NCBI GenBank assembly: GCA_016190375.1
Contig: JACPQR010000201.1
Location: 1-47,240, forward strand
Length of the DNA: 47,240 bases
Reading direction: 5' to 3'
From: Deltaproteobacteria bacterium
Lineage (GTDB): Bacteria; Myxococcota_A; Polyangia; JACPQR01
A program made the position numbers and the translations under genes. The notes under the pieces were generated by a model, which was given only the letters and a program-made list of their open reading frames with translations, was not told the DNA's origin and made no database searches. Shown here piece by piece: positions 40,148 through 47,240 of this stretch (its first letter is position 1; each line of letters opens with the position of its first letter).

Positions 40148-42987
40148 CCAAGCAGCTTGCGCAGGACGTACGGGAGGATCCCGCCGTGCAGGTAGTAGTC
40201 GACCTCGATGGGAGTGTCGATCCGGACCGTCACCGGAACCTCGCGGCTGTTTGACTTGCCGTGCACGACCAGGCGCGCCTCCTGCCGAGGACGGAGCTTC
40301 TCGAGACCGACGAGGTCGTACGTCTCCGTGCCGTCGAGGCCGAGCGTCTGGGCGCTCACGCCCTCCTCGAACTGGCAGGGCAAGACGCCCATCCCGACCA
40401 GGTTCGAGCGGTGGATCCGCTCGTAGCTTCGGGCCACGACTGCCGCCACGCCGAGGAGGCGCGCTCCCTTCGCCGCCCAGTCGCGGGAGCTGCCCGACCC
40501 GTACTCCTGGCCGGCGATGACCAGGAGCGGCGTCCGCGTCTTCTGGTACTCCATCGCCGCCTCGTGGATCGTCATGCGCGCGCCGCTCGGGTGGTGCACG
40601 GTGACGCCGCCCTCGGCGCCCGGCACCATCAGGTTCTTGATCCTGACGTTCGCGAACGTGCCCCGGACCATGACGTGGTGGTTTCCCCTTCGAGCGCCGT
40701 AGCTGTTGAAGTCCTCGCGCTTGATGCCCCTCTCGATCAGGAACTCTCCCGCGGGGCTCGAAGGCTTGATCGCTCCCGCCGGGCTGATGTGGTCCGTCGT
40801 CACCGAGTCGCCGAAGATCGCGAGTGCACGGGCACCCTCCATCGATCCTCGAGCCTCGGGCGTCATCTCGAACGGGATGAAGTACGGAGGCTCCTGGATG
40901 TAGGTCGACTCGGGATCCCAGCGATAGAGCGTTCCCGGCGCCACCGGGATCGCGTCCCAGAGCTCGTTCCGCATGGACTCGCGCCCGTACAGCCTGCGAT
41001 ACGTCTCCGGGTCGAGCGCCGCCGCCGCGAGCGCCTCGACCTCGGCCGAGCTCGGCCAGATGTCGCGCAGGTAGACCGGCCGGCCGTCCTTGTCCGTGCC
41101 GAGGGGCTCGGTCGTCAGATCGATGTCCACGCGACCGGCGATGGCGAACGCGACCACGAGTGGTGGGCTCATCAGGAAGTTCGCCTTGATGCTCTGGTGG
41201 ACCCTCGCCTCGAAGTTGCGGTTCCCCGAGAGGACCGCGGCGGCCACGATGTCGTTCTGGCCGACGAGGTCCTCGATCCTCGGATCGAGGGGGCCGCAGT
41301 TCCCGATGCAGGACGTGCAACCGTAGCCGACGAGGTGAAAGCCCAGCCGGTCGAGGGGCTCCTGAAGGCCCGTCCTCTGCAGGTACTCGGTGACCACGCG
41401 CGAGCCCGGCGCGAGCGACGTCTTCACGGTGCGCCCGACCCTGAGCCCACGCTCGACGGCCTTCGAGGCCAACAGGCCCGCGGCGAGCATCACGCTCGGG
41501 TTCGAGGTGTTCGTGCAGGACGTGATCGCGGCGATCAGCACGTCGCCGTGACGGACCTGGAAGTGGTCCGGAGGAAGCTCGTCCTCGGGCACCTCGTCCA
41601 TCGTGTCCGGGGTCGGGCGGTTGTTCATCATCTCGCGTTCGGTGACGCCGCTCGTGTCCCGCGAGGTCACCGCGCCCTCCGGGACCGTCTCCGAGTCCTG
41701 CTGCCCGCCGCCAATCAGCGGCATCCGCGGGCTCTCGCCGTGCGTCGCGTAGAGGCGATCGATCTCGTCGACGGGCTTGCCGTACCCGGTCGCGTCCTTG
41801 CGGCCCAGGAGCTCGCGGAAGCGGCCCTTGAGCGACTCGAGATCGATGCGATCCTGCGGCCGCTTCGGTCCCGAGACGCTCGGCCGGACGGCGGCGAGGT
41901 CGAGCTCGACGGTCGTCGAGTAGTCGCACTCGCCGGGCTTCGGGATCCCGAACATCCCCTGGGCCTGGTAGTAGCGGCGCAGCGTCTCGACGTGCGCCTC
42001 GGAGCGCCCGGTGGACCTGTAGTAGCGCAGCGTCGCCTCGTCGACGGGGAAGAACCCCATGGTCGCCCCGTACTCGGGCGACATGTTGGAGATGGTGGCG
42101 CGCTCGGGGACCGGAAGGGTGGCGGCGCCGTCGCCGAAGAACTCCACGAACTTTCCCACGACCTTGGCCTTGCGCAGCATCTCGGTAACGTGAAGGACGA
42201 CGTCGGTCGCGGTGACGCCCTCCCGGACGGCGCCCTCGACGTGGACGCCCACGACGTCGGGCGTGAGGAAGTAGACCGGCTGTCCGAGCATCCCGGCCTC
42301 GGCCTCGATTCCGCCGACGCCCCAGCCCACGACCCCCAGGCCGTTGATCATCGGCGTGTGGGAGTCGGTGCCCACGAGCGAGTCGGGATAGTGGACTCCC
42401 TGCCGTTCGAGGACGCCCTTGGCGAGGTACTCGAGGTTCACCTGGTGCACGATCCCCACGCCGGGAGGAACGATGCCGAGCCCGTCGAACGCCTGCATCC
42501 CCCACTTCAGGAACTCGTAGCGCGCGCGGTTGCGCTTGAACTCGAGCTCCATGTTGAGCGCGAGCGCGTTCGGCGCCCGCGAGACGTCCACCTGGATGGA
42601 GTGATCGATCACGAGGTCGACCGGCACGAGCGGCTGGATGGTCAGCGGATCCTTCTTCATCCGGGCGACGGCGGAGCGCATCGCCGCGAGGTCCACGAGC
42701 AGGGGCACGCCGGTGAAGTCCTGCAGGAGCACCCGCGCGACGACGAACGGGATCTCGGCGGTCCTCGCCTCGTTGGCCTTCCATCCGGCGAGCTTGCGGA
42801 CGTCCTCCTCGCGCACGCGCACCCCATCGCAGTTCCTGAGGAGCGACTCGAGGACGATCCGCAGGCACACGGGCAGCCTGGAACCCTTCGCGACGCCGGA
42901 CTGCTCGAGGCGCGGCAGCGAGTAGAGCGTTCCGGCGGGGCCGGACGCGGGAGTGAAGGGCACACGACAGCCGAACGTGTCTTCCAT
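40144..42987 (-). CDS. acnA: Aconitate hydratase A
   Basis: A 947-residue aconitase of the AcnA/IRP type, converting citrate to isocitrate in the TCA cycle. The [4Fe-4S] cysteines are Cys491 (TSCTNTSNP), Cys557 and Cys560 (GCTSCIGNCG). VGTDSHTPMINGLGVVGWGV, GQEYGSGSSRDWAAKG and the final GGILPYVLRKLLG are typical. It is about 40-50 residues longer than usual. The extra part is a hydrophilic insert around residues 430-475 (EREMMNNRPTPDTMDEVPED), just before the first iron-sulfur cysteine. I chose ATG 42987, preceded by GAGGTG. No other TCA-cycle gene is adjacent. Confidence 0.97.
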   Translation of the reverse strand: MEDTFGCRVPFTPASGPAGTLYSLPRLEQSGVAKGSRLPVCLRIVLESLLRNCDGVRVREEDVRKLAGWKANEARTAEIPFVVARVLLQDFTGVPLLVDLAAMRSAVARMKKDPLTIQPLVPVDLVIDHSIQVDVSRAPNALALNMELEFKRNRARYEFLKWGMQAFDGLGIVPPGVGIVHQVNLEYLAKGVLERQGVHYPDSLVGTDSHTPMINGLGVVGWGVGGIEAEAGMLGQPVYFLTPDVVGVHVEGAVREGVTATDVVLHVTEMLRKAKVVGKFVEFFGDGAATLPVPERATISNMSPEYGATMGFFPVDEATLRYYRSTGRSEAHVETLRRYYQAQGMFGIPKPGECDYSTTVELDLAAVRPSVSGPKRPQDRIDLESLKGRFRELLGRKDATGYGKPVDEIDRLYATHGESPRMPLIGGGQQDSETVPEGAVTSRDTSGVTEREMMNNRPTPDTMDEVPEDELPPDHFQVRHGDVLIAAITSCTNTSNPSVMLAAGLLASKAVERGLRVGRTVKTSLAPGSRVVTEYLQRTGLQEPLDRLGFHLVGYGCTSCIGNCGPLDPRIEDLVGQNDIVAAAVLSGNRNFEARVHQSIKANFLMSPPLVVAFAIAGRVDIDLTTEPLGTDKDGRPVYLRDIWPSSAEVEALAAAALDPETYRRLYGRESMRNELWDAIPVAPGTLYRWDPESTYIQEPPYFIPFEMTPEARGSMEGARALAIFGDSVTTDHISPAGAIKPSSPAGEFLIERGIKREDFNSYGARRGNHHVMVRGTFANVRIKNLMVPGAEGGVTVHHPSGARMTIHEAAMEYQKTRTPLLVIAGQEYGSGSSRDWAAKGARLLGVAAVVARSYERIHRSNLVGMGVLPCQFEEGVSAQTLGLDGTETYDLVGLEKLRPRQEARLVVHGKSNSREVPVTVRIDTPIEVDYYLHGGILPYVLRKLLG

Positions 42988-43084
42988 GGGCACCTCGGCC
43001 CGAGAGGTAATCCACCCGACAACGAGCGGCAAGGCCTAGAAGCGTGCCTGATGACGGGAAACAGTCAGGGCACGCTGTTTGCTC

Positions 43085-44260
43085 TCAGTCGCAGCCCGCA
43101 CCGGCGTCGTCCACGAGCGGCCGAAGCGCGTGGCGGAGCTCGTCCGTGGCGTCCGAGCGATAGCTGAGATGCAGCGTGCCGCTGACGTCGTCCACCGCGA
43201 GGCCGACCGTGCCGTCGGGGAAGCCGTCGCTCGTGGCGGACTCGACCGTCTCGACCGTCCAGGCGCCGCCGAGCTTCGTCGCGTGCCGGAGGTCGGTCGT
43301 GCCCCGCTCGTAGTAGCCGAGGTGCAAGGCGCCAGTCGCGTCCGAGACGAGCGTCGCGCCGCCCGCCGTCGCCCGCACGACGTCCACCGCCTCGACCGTC
43401 CAGCCGTCGCCTCGGCCATGGGCGTGGTACAGGGTCCCGCGCCTGGCGTAGACGAGGTGCACGGCGCCGGACGGGTCGACCGCGAGGCTCGTCTTCGACG
43501 GTCCCAGCTCGTACTCGGGGCCGTCCAGCGTCTGGACCGTGGTGCTGCTCCACTGCCCGCCGGCGCTGGTCGCGTGGCGGATCTCGTAGACGTTCCAGTC
43601 GATCCAGACCGCGTAGCTCACGTGAAGGGCCCCGCTCCGATCGATCTGGACGGAGGCGCGATGAGTGGAGCAGTCGGGATCGATCTGCTCGCGGAGCGAC
43701 GGTCCGGGCAGGATCGCGCGGCGTAGCCCCGGCTCGGGCGGATCGTTCGTGCAGGGCACCGAGTAGACCAGGCTCACGGCTCCGTCGAGGTCGGTCGCGA
43801 CCGAGCCCTCCTCGCCCTCGGGGTCGATCGTGTCCACGAGCCATGCGCCCTCGACCGTCGTGGCGTGCCGGAGCCCCTCCAGGACGTCCGTGCAGACGAC
43901 GTGCGGCGAGCCGGACGGATCGACCGCGATGTCGCCGTCGCGACAGGTGCCCTGAGCCAGCGAGGACGCGACCCACTCGCCGGTCACGTTGGTCGCGTAG
44001 CGGGCCTCGGGTCGACCGTCCTGGTACGCCACATGGGCGAAGCCGTCCGCATCGATCGCCAGAGACGACTGCCTGGCAATCTGTGGCCCCGAGTCGACGA
44101 TCTCGATCTTCCAGGCGGTCGGCCCATCAGGCTCCGGCGCCTCGCAGTCGCAGCTCGCAGCGTCGCCTTCCGCCTGGCACGAGTCGAGCGTCGTCCGCGC
44201 GCCGCACCCGATCACGAGATAGGCTGCCGCACCGGCCGCTGCGAACGAGTGGATCGGCAC
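43085..44260 (-). CDS. Lipoprotein with propeller-like repeats
   Basis: A 391-residue lipoprotein. From GTG 44260 the signal peptide MPIHSFAAAGAAAYLVIG is followed by acylated Cys19. The mature part has a short Cys/Asp-rich spacer and then about six repeats of the pattern SSLAIDADGFAHVAYQDG / DPSGAVHLVYARRGTLYHA / ASVQIDRSGALHVSYAVW. Repeats with AxDxxGxxHVxY are typical of beta-propeller lipoproteins in myxobacteria. No catalytic site. A 54-nt internal piece (43552-43605) is duplicated at 45914-45967. It probably binds a surface ligand. Confidence 0.72.
   Translation of the reverse strand: MPIHSFAAAGAAAYLVIGCGARTTLDSCQAEGDAASCDCEAPEPDGPTAWKIEIVDSGPQIARQSSLAIDADGFAHVAYQDGRPEARYATNVTGEWVASSLAQGTCRDGDIAVDPSGSPHVVCTDVLEGLRHATTVEGAWLVDTIDPEGEEGSVATDLDGAVSLVYSVPCTNDPPEPGLRRAILPGPSLREQIDPDCSTHRASVQIDRSGALHVSYAVWIDWNVYEIRHATSAGGQWSSTTVQTLDGPEYELGPSKTSLAVDPSGAVHLVYARRGTLYHAHGRGDGWTVEAVDVVRATAGGATLVSDATGALHLGYYERGTTDLRHATKLGGAWTVETVESATSDGFPDGTVGLAVDDVSGTLHLSYRSDATDELRHALRPLVDDAGAGCD
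43552..43605. repeat. 54-nt duplicated segment, copy inside lipoprotein gene
   Basis: Identical to 45914-45967 over all 54 nt (starts ACTGCCCGCCGGCGCTGGTC). Here it codes for part of a propeller repeat; in the other place it is between genes, so that copy is a dead fragment. Confidence 0.9.
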
Positions 44261-44615
44261 GGCGGCACCGGCTGCAAGCGAGGGGCCATCGGAGCGGCGC
44301 CTGGACGCACGGTCGTCTCGTGGGGCCGTCAACCCGGTTGCCAGAGGTGGGGTGCCCAAGCCTGCAGCCCCAGGGCAACGAGGAACGGTACGAGGAAGGT
44401 TTTCAGCGCGTTTCCGGCCAGGTCGGAGGCGCTGGCGGGGCCTGGAAATCTTGCGTCGCCATTCAAAGATGCGGCCGGATGGCATCGTCTCCGCGCGTGG
44501 CCTCCGATCCGTGGCGACCGCAAGTCCAGATCGGAGGCTGCGTCGAGGATGTCGCAGGTCGTCCGGCGGGTTCGGGGAGATGCCGGCGGCATGATCGTTG
44601 CTCCGTCGCCTCCGC
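44261..44615. other. Gene-free spacer with acyltransferase gene fragment
   Basis: 355 bp between divergent lipoprotein genes. The segment 44365-44398 matches 33 of 34 bases of the 3' end of the MBOAT gene (45970-46003) and could encode its last residues (LFLVPFLVALGL-like), but no complete gene is attached. I see no strong promoter. Confidence 0.6.
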
Positions 44616-45821
44616 ATGCGACAAGCGGCGCTTTTCCTCTCGGTTCTTCTCGCCGGCTGTCGTGACAACGACGCTGCGGTGGATGGGGGACCGGACCCGG
44701 ATGCGGACGCGGACGCGGACGCGGATGCGGACGCGGACGCGGATGCGGACGCGGATGCGGACGCGGACGCGGATGCGGACGCGGACGCGGATGCGGACGC
44801 GGACGGGGACGGCGATGTCCTGCAGCGGCTGGAGCCACCGGACGGCCGCGTCCTGCACGGGACCTCGCCGAATCCGGAGGACGTCGATCGCTACGTGGCG
44901 GCCCTGGGGGATCCCGCTATCGAGCCGCTCGTCGAGGGGATACACGCGGGGATCCCCGGCACGAGGCCCGAGTCCCTCGTCCGGACGGTCGAGTCGTTCC
45001 TTGCGCGCCTCGAGGAGGCAGGGCGCGTGCCGCATCTGTCCTTCTCGATGTCCATCGGCGATGGTGAGCCCGTCGATCAGGAAATCGCATTCAGCGACAC
45101 CCACGACGTGCTGATCGACGACCTCGCCGTTGCCATCGCGGCATGGGATGGACCGTTGTTCGTGCGCTTCGGCTTCGAGTTCAACGGCGCCTGGAACGGC
45201 TACACACCGGGCGTGTACCCGGCGGCATACCGCAAGCTCGTCGATCGGTTCCGCGCCGCGGGCGCCGATGGGGCGGCGTACATCTGGTGTTACGAGCCCG
45301 ACGCGGCCGGCGACTTCGACGCGGTCGGGGAGGACGGGGAGCCTCTGTGGTATCCGGGTGACGAGTGGGTCGACTGGTTCGGACTGGACGTCTTCGGCAA
45401 CTCGCATGTCGACCCGGAAGCGCCCGAGCAGGACGGGCGCGGCGGCGAGACCGCCCGCGGCAGGGTCATGCGCTTTCTCGAGATGGCCGCAACTCACGAT
45501 CGTCCCGTCTTCCTTTCCGAGTCGGCAGCCGTTCAGGTGCACGTGACGCCCGACGCCGACGACCCGGGCTTCGAAGACGGACAGAGGGACTGGGAAGCGT
45601 TCTTCGAGGGTTACTTCGGGATGATGACGGACTACCCTTGGATCAAGGCCTTCAACTACATGGACCAGGACTACCGCGGGACCCATTACGAGGAGCTGTT
45701 CGGGTGGGGCGACGCCAGGGTGGAGGTGAACTCGTACGTCATCGGGCGCTGGATCGAGAGGCTCCGGGAACCCCGCTTCGTCCACCGAACCGAGGGGCTA
45801 CCCGGTGCCGAAACCGAATGA
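44616..45821 (+). CDS. GH26-like glycoside hydrolase lipoprotein with Asp-Ala linker
   Basis: A 401-residue lipoprotein: signal peptide MRQAALFLSVLLAG, acylated Cys15, about 17 consecutive Asp-Ala pairs at residues 29-63, then a TIM-barrel domain. FVRFGFEFNGAWNGY with Glu188 fits the acid/base motif of GH26 (mannanase/xylanase) and related GH clans, and VFLSESAAVQV (Glu302) fits the nucleophile. EWVDWFGLDVFGN and YPWIKAFNYM also fit. It probably cuts beta-glycans from the outer surface, the linker serving as a spacer. It starts at ATG 44616, though a TTG at 44598 is in frame. Confidence 0.8.
   Translation: MRQAALFLSVLLAGCRDNDAAVDGGPDPDADADADADADADADADADADADADADADADADADGDGDVLQRLEPPDGRVLHGTSPNPEDVDRYVAALGDPAIEPLVEGIHAGIPGTRPESLVRTVESFLARLEEAGRVPHLSFSMSIGDGEPVDQEIAFSDTHDVLIDDLAVAIAAWDGPLFVRFGFEFNGAWNGYTPGVYPAAYRKLVDRFRAAGADGAAYIWCYEPDAAGDFDAVGEDGEPLWYPGDEWVDWFGLDVFGNSHVDPEAPEQDGRGGETARGRVMRFLEMAATHDRPVFLSESAAVQVHVTPDADDPGFEDGQRDWEAFFEGYFGMMTDYPWIKAFNYMDQDYRGTHYEELFGWGDARVEVNSYVIGRWIERLREPRFVHRTEGLPGAETE
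44700..44804 (+). repeat. GCGGAY hexanucleotide tract (Asp-Ala linker)
   Basis: Tandem GCGGAC/GCGGAT units, about 17 in number, coding for alternating Asp and Ala. The C/T variation at the codon third position suggests selection for the protein and not only slippage. Similar tracts elsewhere in the window code for Ser-Asp (about 7980-8010). Confidence 0.9.
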
Positions 45822-45913
45822 CGTTGCTGACGGCCCTGCCGACGCCCCGCGCCTCGGGGTGCACGACAAGCCGGGCTGTCGGGACTGCTTCTGCAAGTGC
45901 CACTGCGCGGGCG

Positions 45914-45967
45914 ACTGCCCGCCGGCGCTGGTCGCGTGGCGGATCTCGTAGACGTTCCAGTCGATCC
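45914..45967. repeat. 54-nt duplicated segment, intergenic copy
   Basis: Exact copy of 43552-43605, ending at the first base of the MBOAT stop codon. The adjoining sequence 45970-46003 recurs at 44365-44398, so two separate source pieces are joined here. Confidence 0.9.
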
Positions 45968-46911
45968 TACAGCCCCAGGGCAACGAGGAACGGGACGAGG
46001 AAGAGCGGCGCCGAGAGGGCGAGCGCGCCGACGGTCCAGGCGCGGCCTGCCAGAGCGGACCAGCGGCGAACGGCGAGCCGGTCCTCGACGAGCACGAGCA
46101 GGCCCTGCAGCCCGAAGAAGGCGAGCATCATGCCGGCGCCGGCGAGGCCGACAGGCACGAGCACGATCCATGCGTGGATCAGCGCGCTGGCGACGAAGGC
46201 GGCGAGGACGCCCAGCCTTGGGCGGCCACGACGCGCCAGGGCGACGAAGAAGAACTGGCGCAGCCACGCGTGGACCGGTCGGTTCCATCGCTGCCCCCAG
46301 AACTCGGCCAGCGAGCGCGAGAGTATCGGCGCGTCGTGCATCGTCCCCACGGCGATGCCGCCGAGCCTGTACGAGGCGGTGATCAGGCAGGCCGCGGCGC
46401 TCGTCGCGCAGTAGATGCCGAGCGCCCCGCCGATCGACCGCGCCGCGAGCCTCGCGGCGCCGTCGAGCTCGGCCGCCCGCTGCACGGCGACGATCCCCGC
46501 GGCGGCGAGGGCGCCGTGAAGCGCGAGGAATGCCATGGCGCGCCGGTCGAGCGCGGGAGGAACGCGGGTCGTCTGGCGGACGTCGAACGGCGAGACCAGG
46601 TGCCAGATGCGGAACGGCGCCGAGCGTGTGGTCCGGTCGGCCGAGAGCTGCGACACCTTGATCGGCGGCAGCAGGCTCGCCAGCGCGCAGATCGTGGCCA
46701 GGAGCGGCGGGTCGGAGCTCGCCGCCGCCGCCGTGGCGAACGAGAGCGCAGCGAGCACGGACGCGGAGAAGCGTCGCGACGGGCTCGGACCCACGAGAGA
46801 CGCCGCGGCCATGCCGAGCCCGAGAACGACGGCGAGGACGACCCAGCCCGGCAGCACCGAGCGATCGTAACCAAACCAGCCCCCGGGGTGCCAGACCACG
46901 ACCGGCAACAT
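45967..46911 (-). CDS. MBOAT/wax-synthase-like membrane O-acyltransferase
   Basis: A 314-residue membrane protein with about eight hydrophobic segments. SLAEFWGQRWNRPVHAWLRQ and SALIHAWIVL, with the catalytic His246, mark it as an MBOAT family O-acyltransferase of the wax synthase-like branch. It transfers an acyl group to a hydroxyl at the inner membrane. Likely substrates are polar lipids, glycans or long-chain alcohols; none is implied by neighbours. ATG 46911 gives MLPVVVWHPGGWFGYDRS. Its 3' end has been copied upstream at 44365-44398. Confidence 0.87.
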   Translation of the reverse strand: MLPVVVWHPGGWFGYDRSVLPGWVVLAVVLGLGMAAASLVGPSPSRRFSASVLAALSFATAAAASSDPPLLATICALASLLPPIKVSQLSADRTTRSAPFRIWHLVSPFDVRQTTRVPPALDRRAMAFLALHGALAAAGIVAVQRAAELDGAARLAARSIGGALGIYCATSAAACLITASYRLGGIAVGTMHDAPILSRSLAEFWGQRWNRPVHAWLRQFFFVALARRGRPRLGVLAAFVASALIHAWIVLVPVGLAGAGMMLAFFGLQGLLVLVEDRLAVRRWSALAGRAWTVGALALSAPLFLVPFLVALGL

Positions 46912-46937
46912 TGCGCGGGCATAGGTGCGGACAGGGA

Positions 46938-46997
46938 CATCCTCGACACTTCAGACCAGGGACATGGTTGACGCGCAGTCGACGGACATGGTTGACA
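46938..46997. mobile_element. Possible IS481-type element end
   Basis: GACATGGTTGACGCG and GACATGGTTGACAGT recur 27 bp apart, with ACACTTCAGACCAGGGACAT between. On the other strand this reads TGTCAACCATGTCC, CTGGTCTGAAGTGT, which I remember as typical of the end or leader of IS481-family elements. No transposase is visible in the window. A call from memory and weak. Confidence 0.3.
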
Positions 46998-47074
46998 GTC
47001 CGTGGACGGGGGCACCGGCCGCCGGAACGATGCAGGCGAGCTACTCGCCGACTACCGGAGCGAACCCGCGGCCG

Positions 47075-47240
47075 GAACCGAAGCCGAAGCCGAAGCCGAG
47101 GCCAAAGCCGAAGCCGAGGCCGAGGCCGGAGCCGAATCCGAGACCGTGACCTACGCCGAAGCCGATGCCGATGCCGAAGCCGAGGCCGAGACCGAGACCG
47201 AAGCCGAGGCCGAGGCCGAAGCCGAGGCCGAGGCCGAAGC
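47075..47240. repeat. CCGARG hexanucleotide tract, runs off window
   Basis: Tandem CCGAAG/CCGAGG units fill the last 165 bases. On the minus strand the frame is open from the right edge to a stop at 47041 and would encode a Gly-rich tail (GLGLGFGIGIGFGVG-like). On the plus strand it gives Glu-Ala or Pro-Lys/Arg repeats, of which the Glu-Ala frame is open. It is probably a coding linker whose gene lies outside; the strand is undecided, with the minus strand slightly preferred. Confidence 0.5.

Noticed and set aside
44329..44838. A minus-strand gene with repeated Arg-Pro and a C-terminus like the MBOAT protein
   Set aside because: Its body is the antisense of the Asp-Ala tract; only the last residues match, as a duplicated fragment.

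Overview
This is a chromosomal stretch of a very GC-rich Gram-negative bacterium, most likely a myxobacterium-type organism (Myxococcota, Polyangia/Sandaracinus-like). That assignment is inference. It rests on eight predicted lipoproteins, a MopE-type Cys/Asp-rich protein, a eukaryotic-type Ser/Thr kinase with a C-terminal PEGA-like domain, multi-GAF hybrid histidine kinases, an NtrC-type regulator, stand-alone Ku/LigD-type ligase, class II ribonucleotide reductase, and Asp-Ala tract linkers. There is no phage, plasmid backbone, rRNA, tRNA or CRISPR array.

Layout. 0-3.7 kb: an ABC exporter operon on the minus strand (exported membrane protein, ATPase, permease cut by the left edge). 3.7-10.5 kb, minus strand: a MopE-like lipoprotein, a hybrid histidine kinase, a Cys-rich repeat lipoprotein, a toroid-fold lipoprotein and a PlsC/DGAT-like acyltransferase. 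10.6-12.8 kb, plus strand: a MobA-like nucleotidyltransferase followed by a B12-binding radical SAM protein, whose 3' end overlaps a convergent membrane protein. 14.1-16.2 kb: a TrpC-like protein that has lost catalytic residues, then two lipoproteins. 16.2-18.2 kb: repeat-rich DNA with a Fis-type HTH protein and a YbaK-type deacylase.

18.2-32.4 kb is the most interesting part: a minus-strand stress cluster. It holds NrdJ plus an erythromycin-esterase-like protein; a Ser/Thr kinase with YtxH, DUF883-like and holin-like small membrane proteins; and an operon of Ku, ligase, a catalytically dead SDR, a second YtxH protein and a metallothionein-like protein. It also contains an NtrC-type sigma54 activator, another metallothionein-like protein, an outer-membrane barrel, a CBS-domain protein and a small acidic helical protein. 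Four of the transcription units here carry a conserved sigma54-type promoter (TGGCAC-N5-CTGC). Three of those have a nearby CGCCAC/GTGGCG palindrome that could be the enhancer site of one activator. I read this as a previously unrecognised sigma54-controlled stress regulon in which double-strand break repair, nucleotide synthesis, envelope proteins and metal binding are co-regulated.

32.7-39.4 kb: two more histidine kinases (one with four GAF domains) and two single-domain response regulators. 39.6-43.0 kb: a small lipoprotein and aconitase AcnA. 43.1-46.9 kb: a repeat-type lipoprotein, a GH26-like lipoprotein with a long Asp-Ala linker, and an MBOAT acyltransferase, with short duplicated fragments showing past rearrangement. 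46.9-47.24 kb: a possible insertion-sequence end and a CCGARG hexanucleotide tract running off the window.
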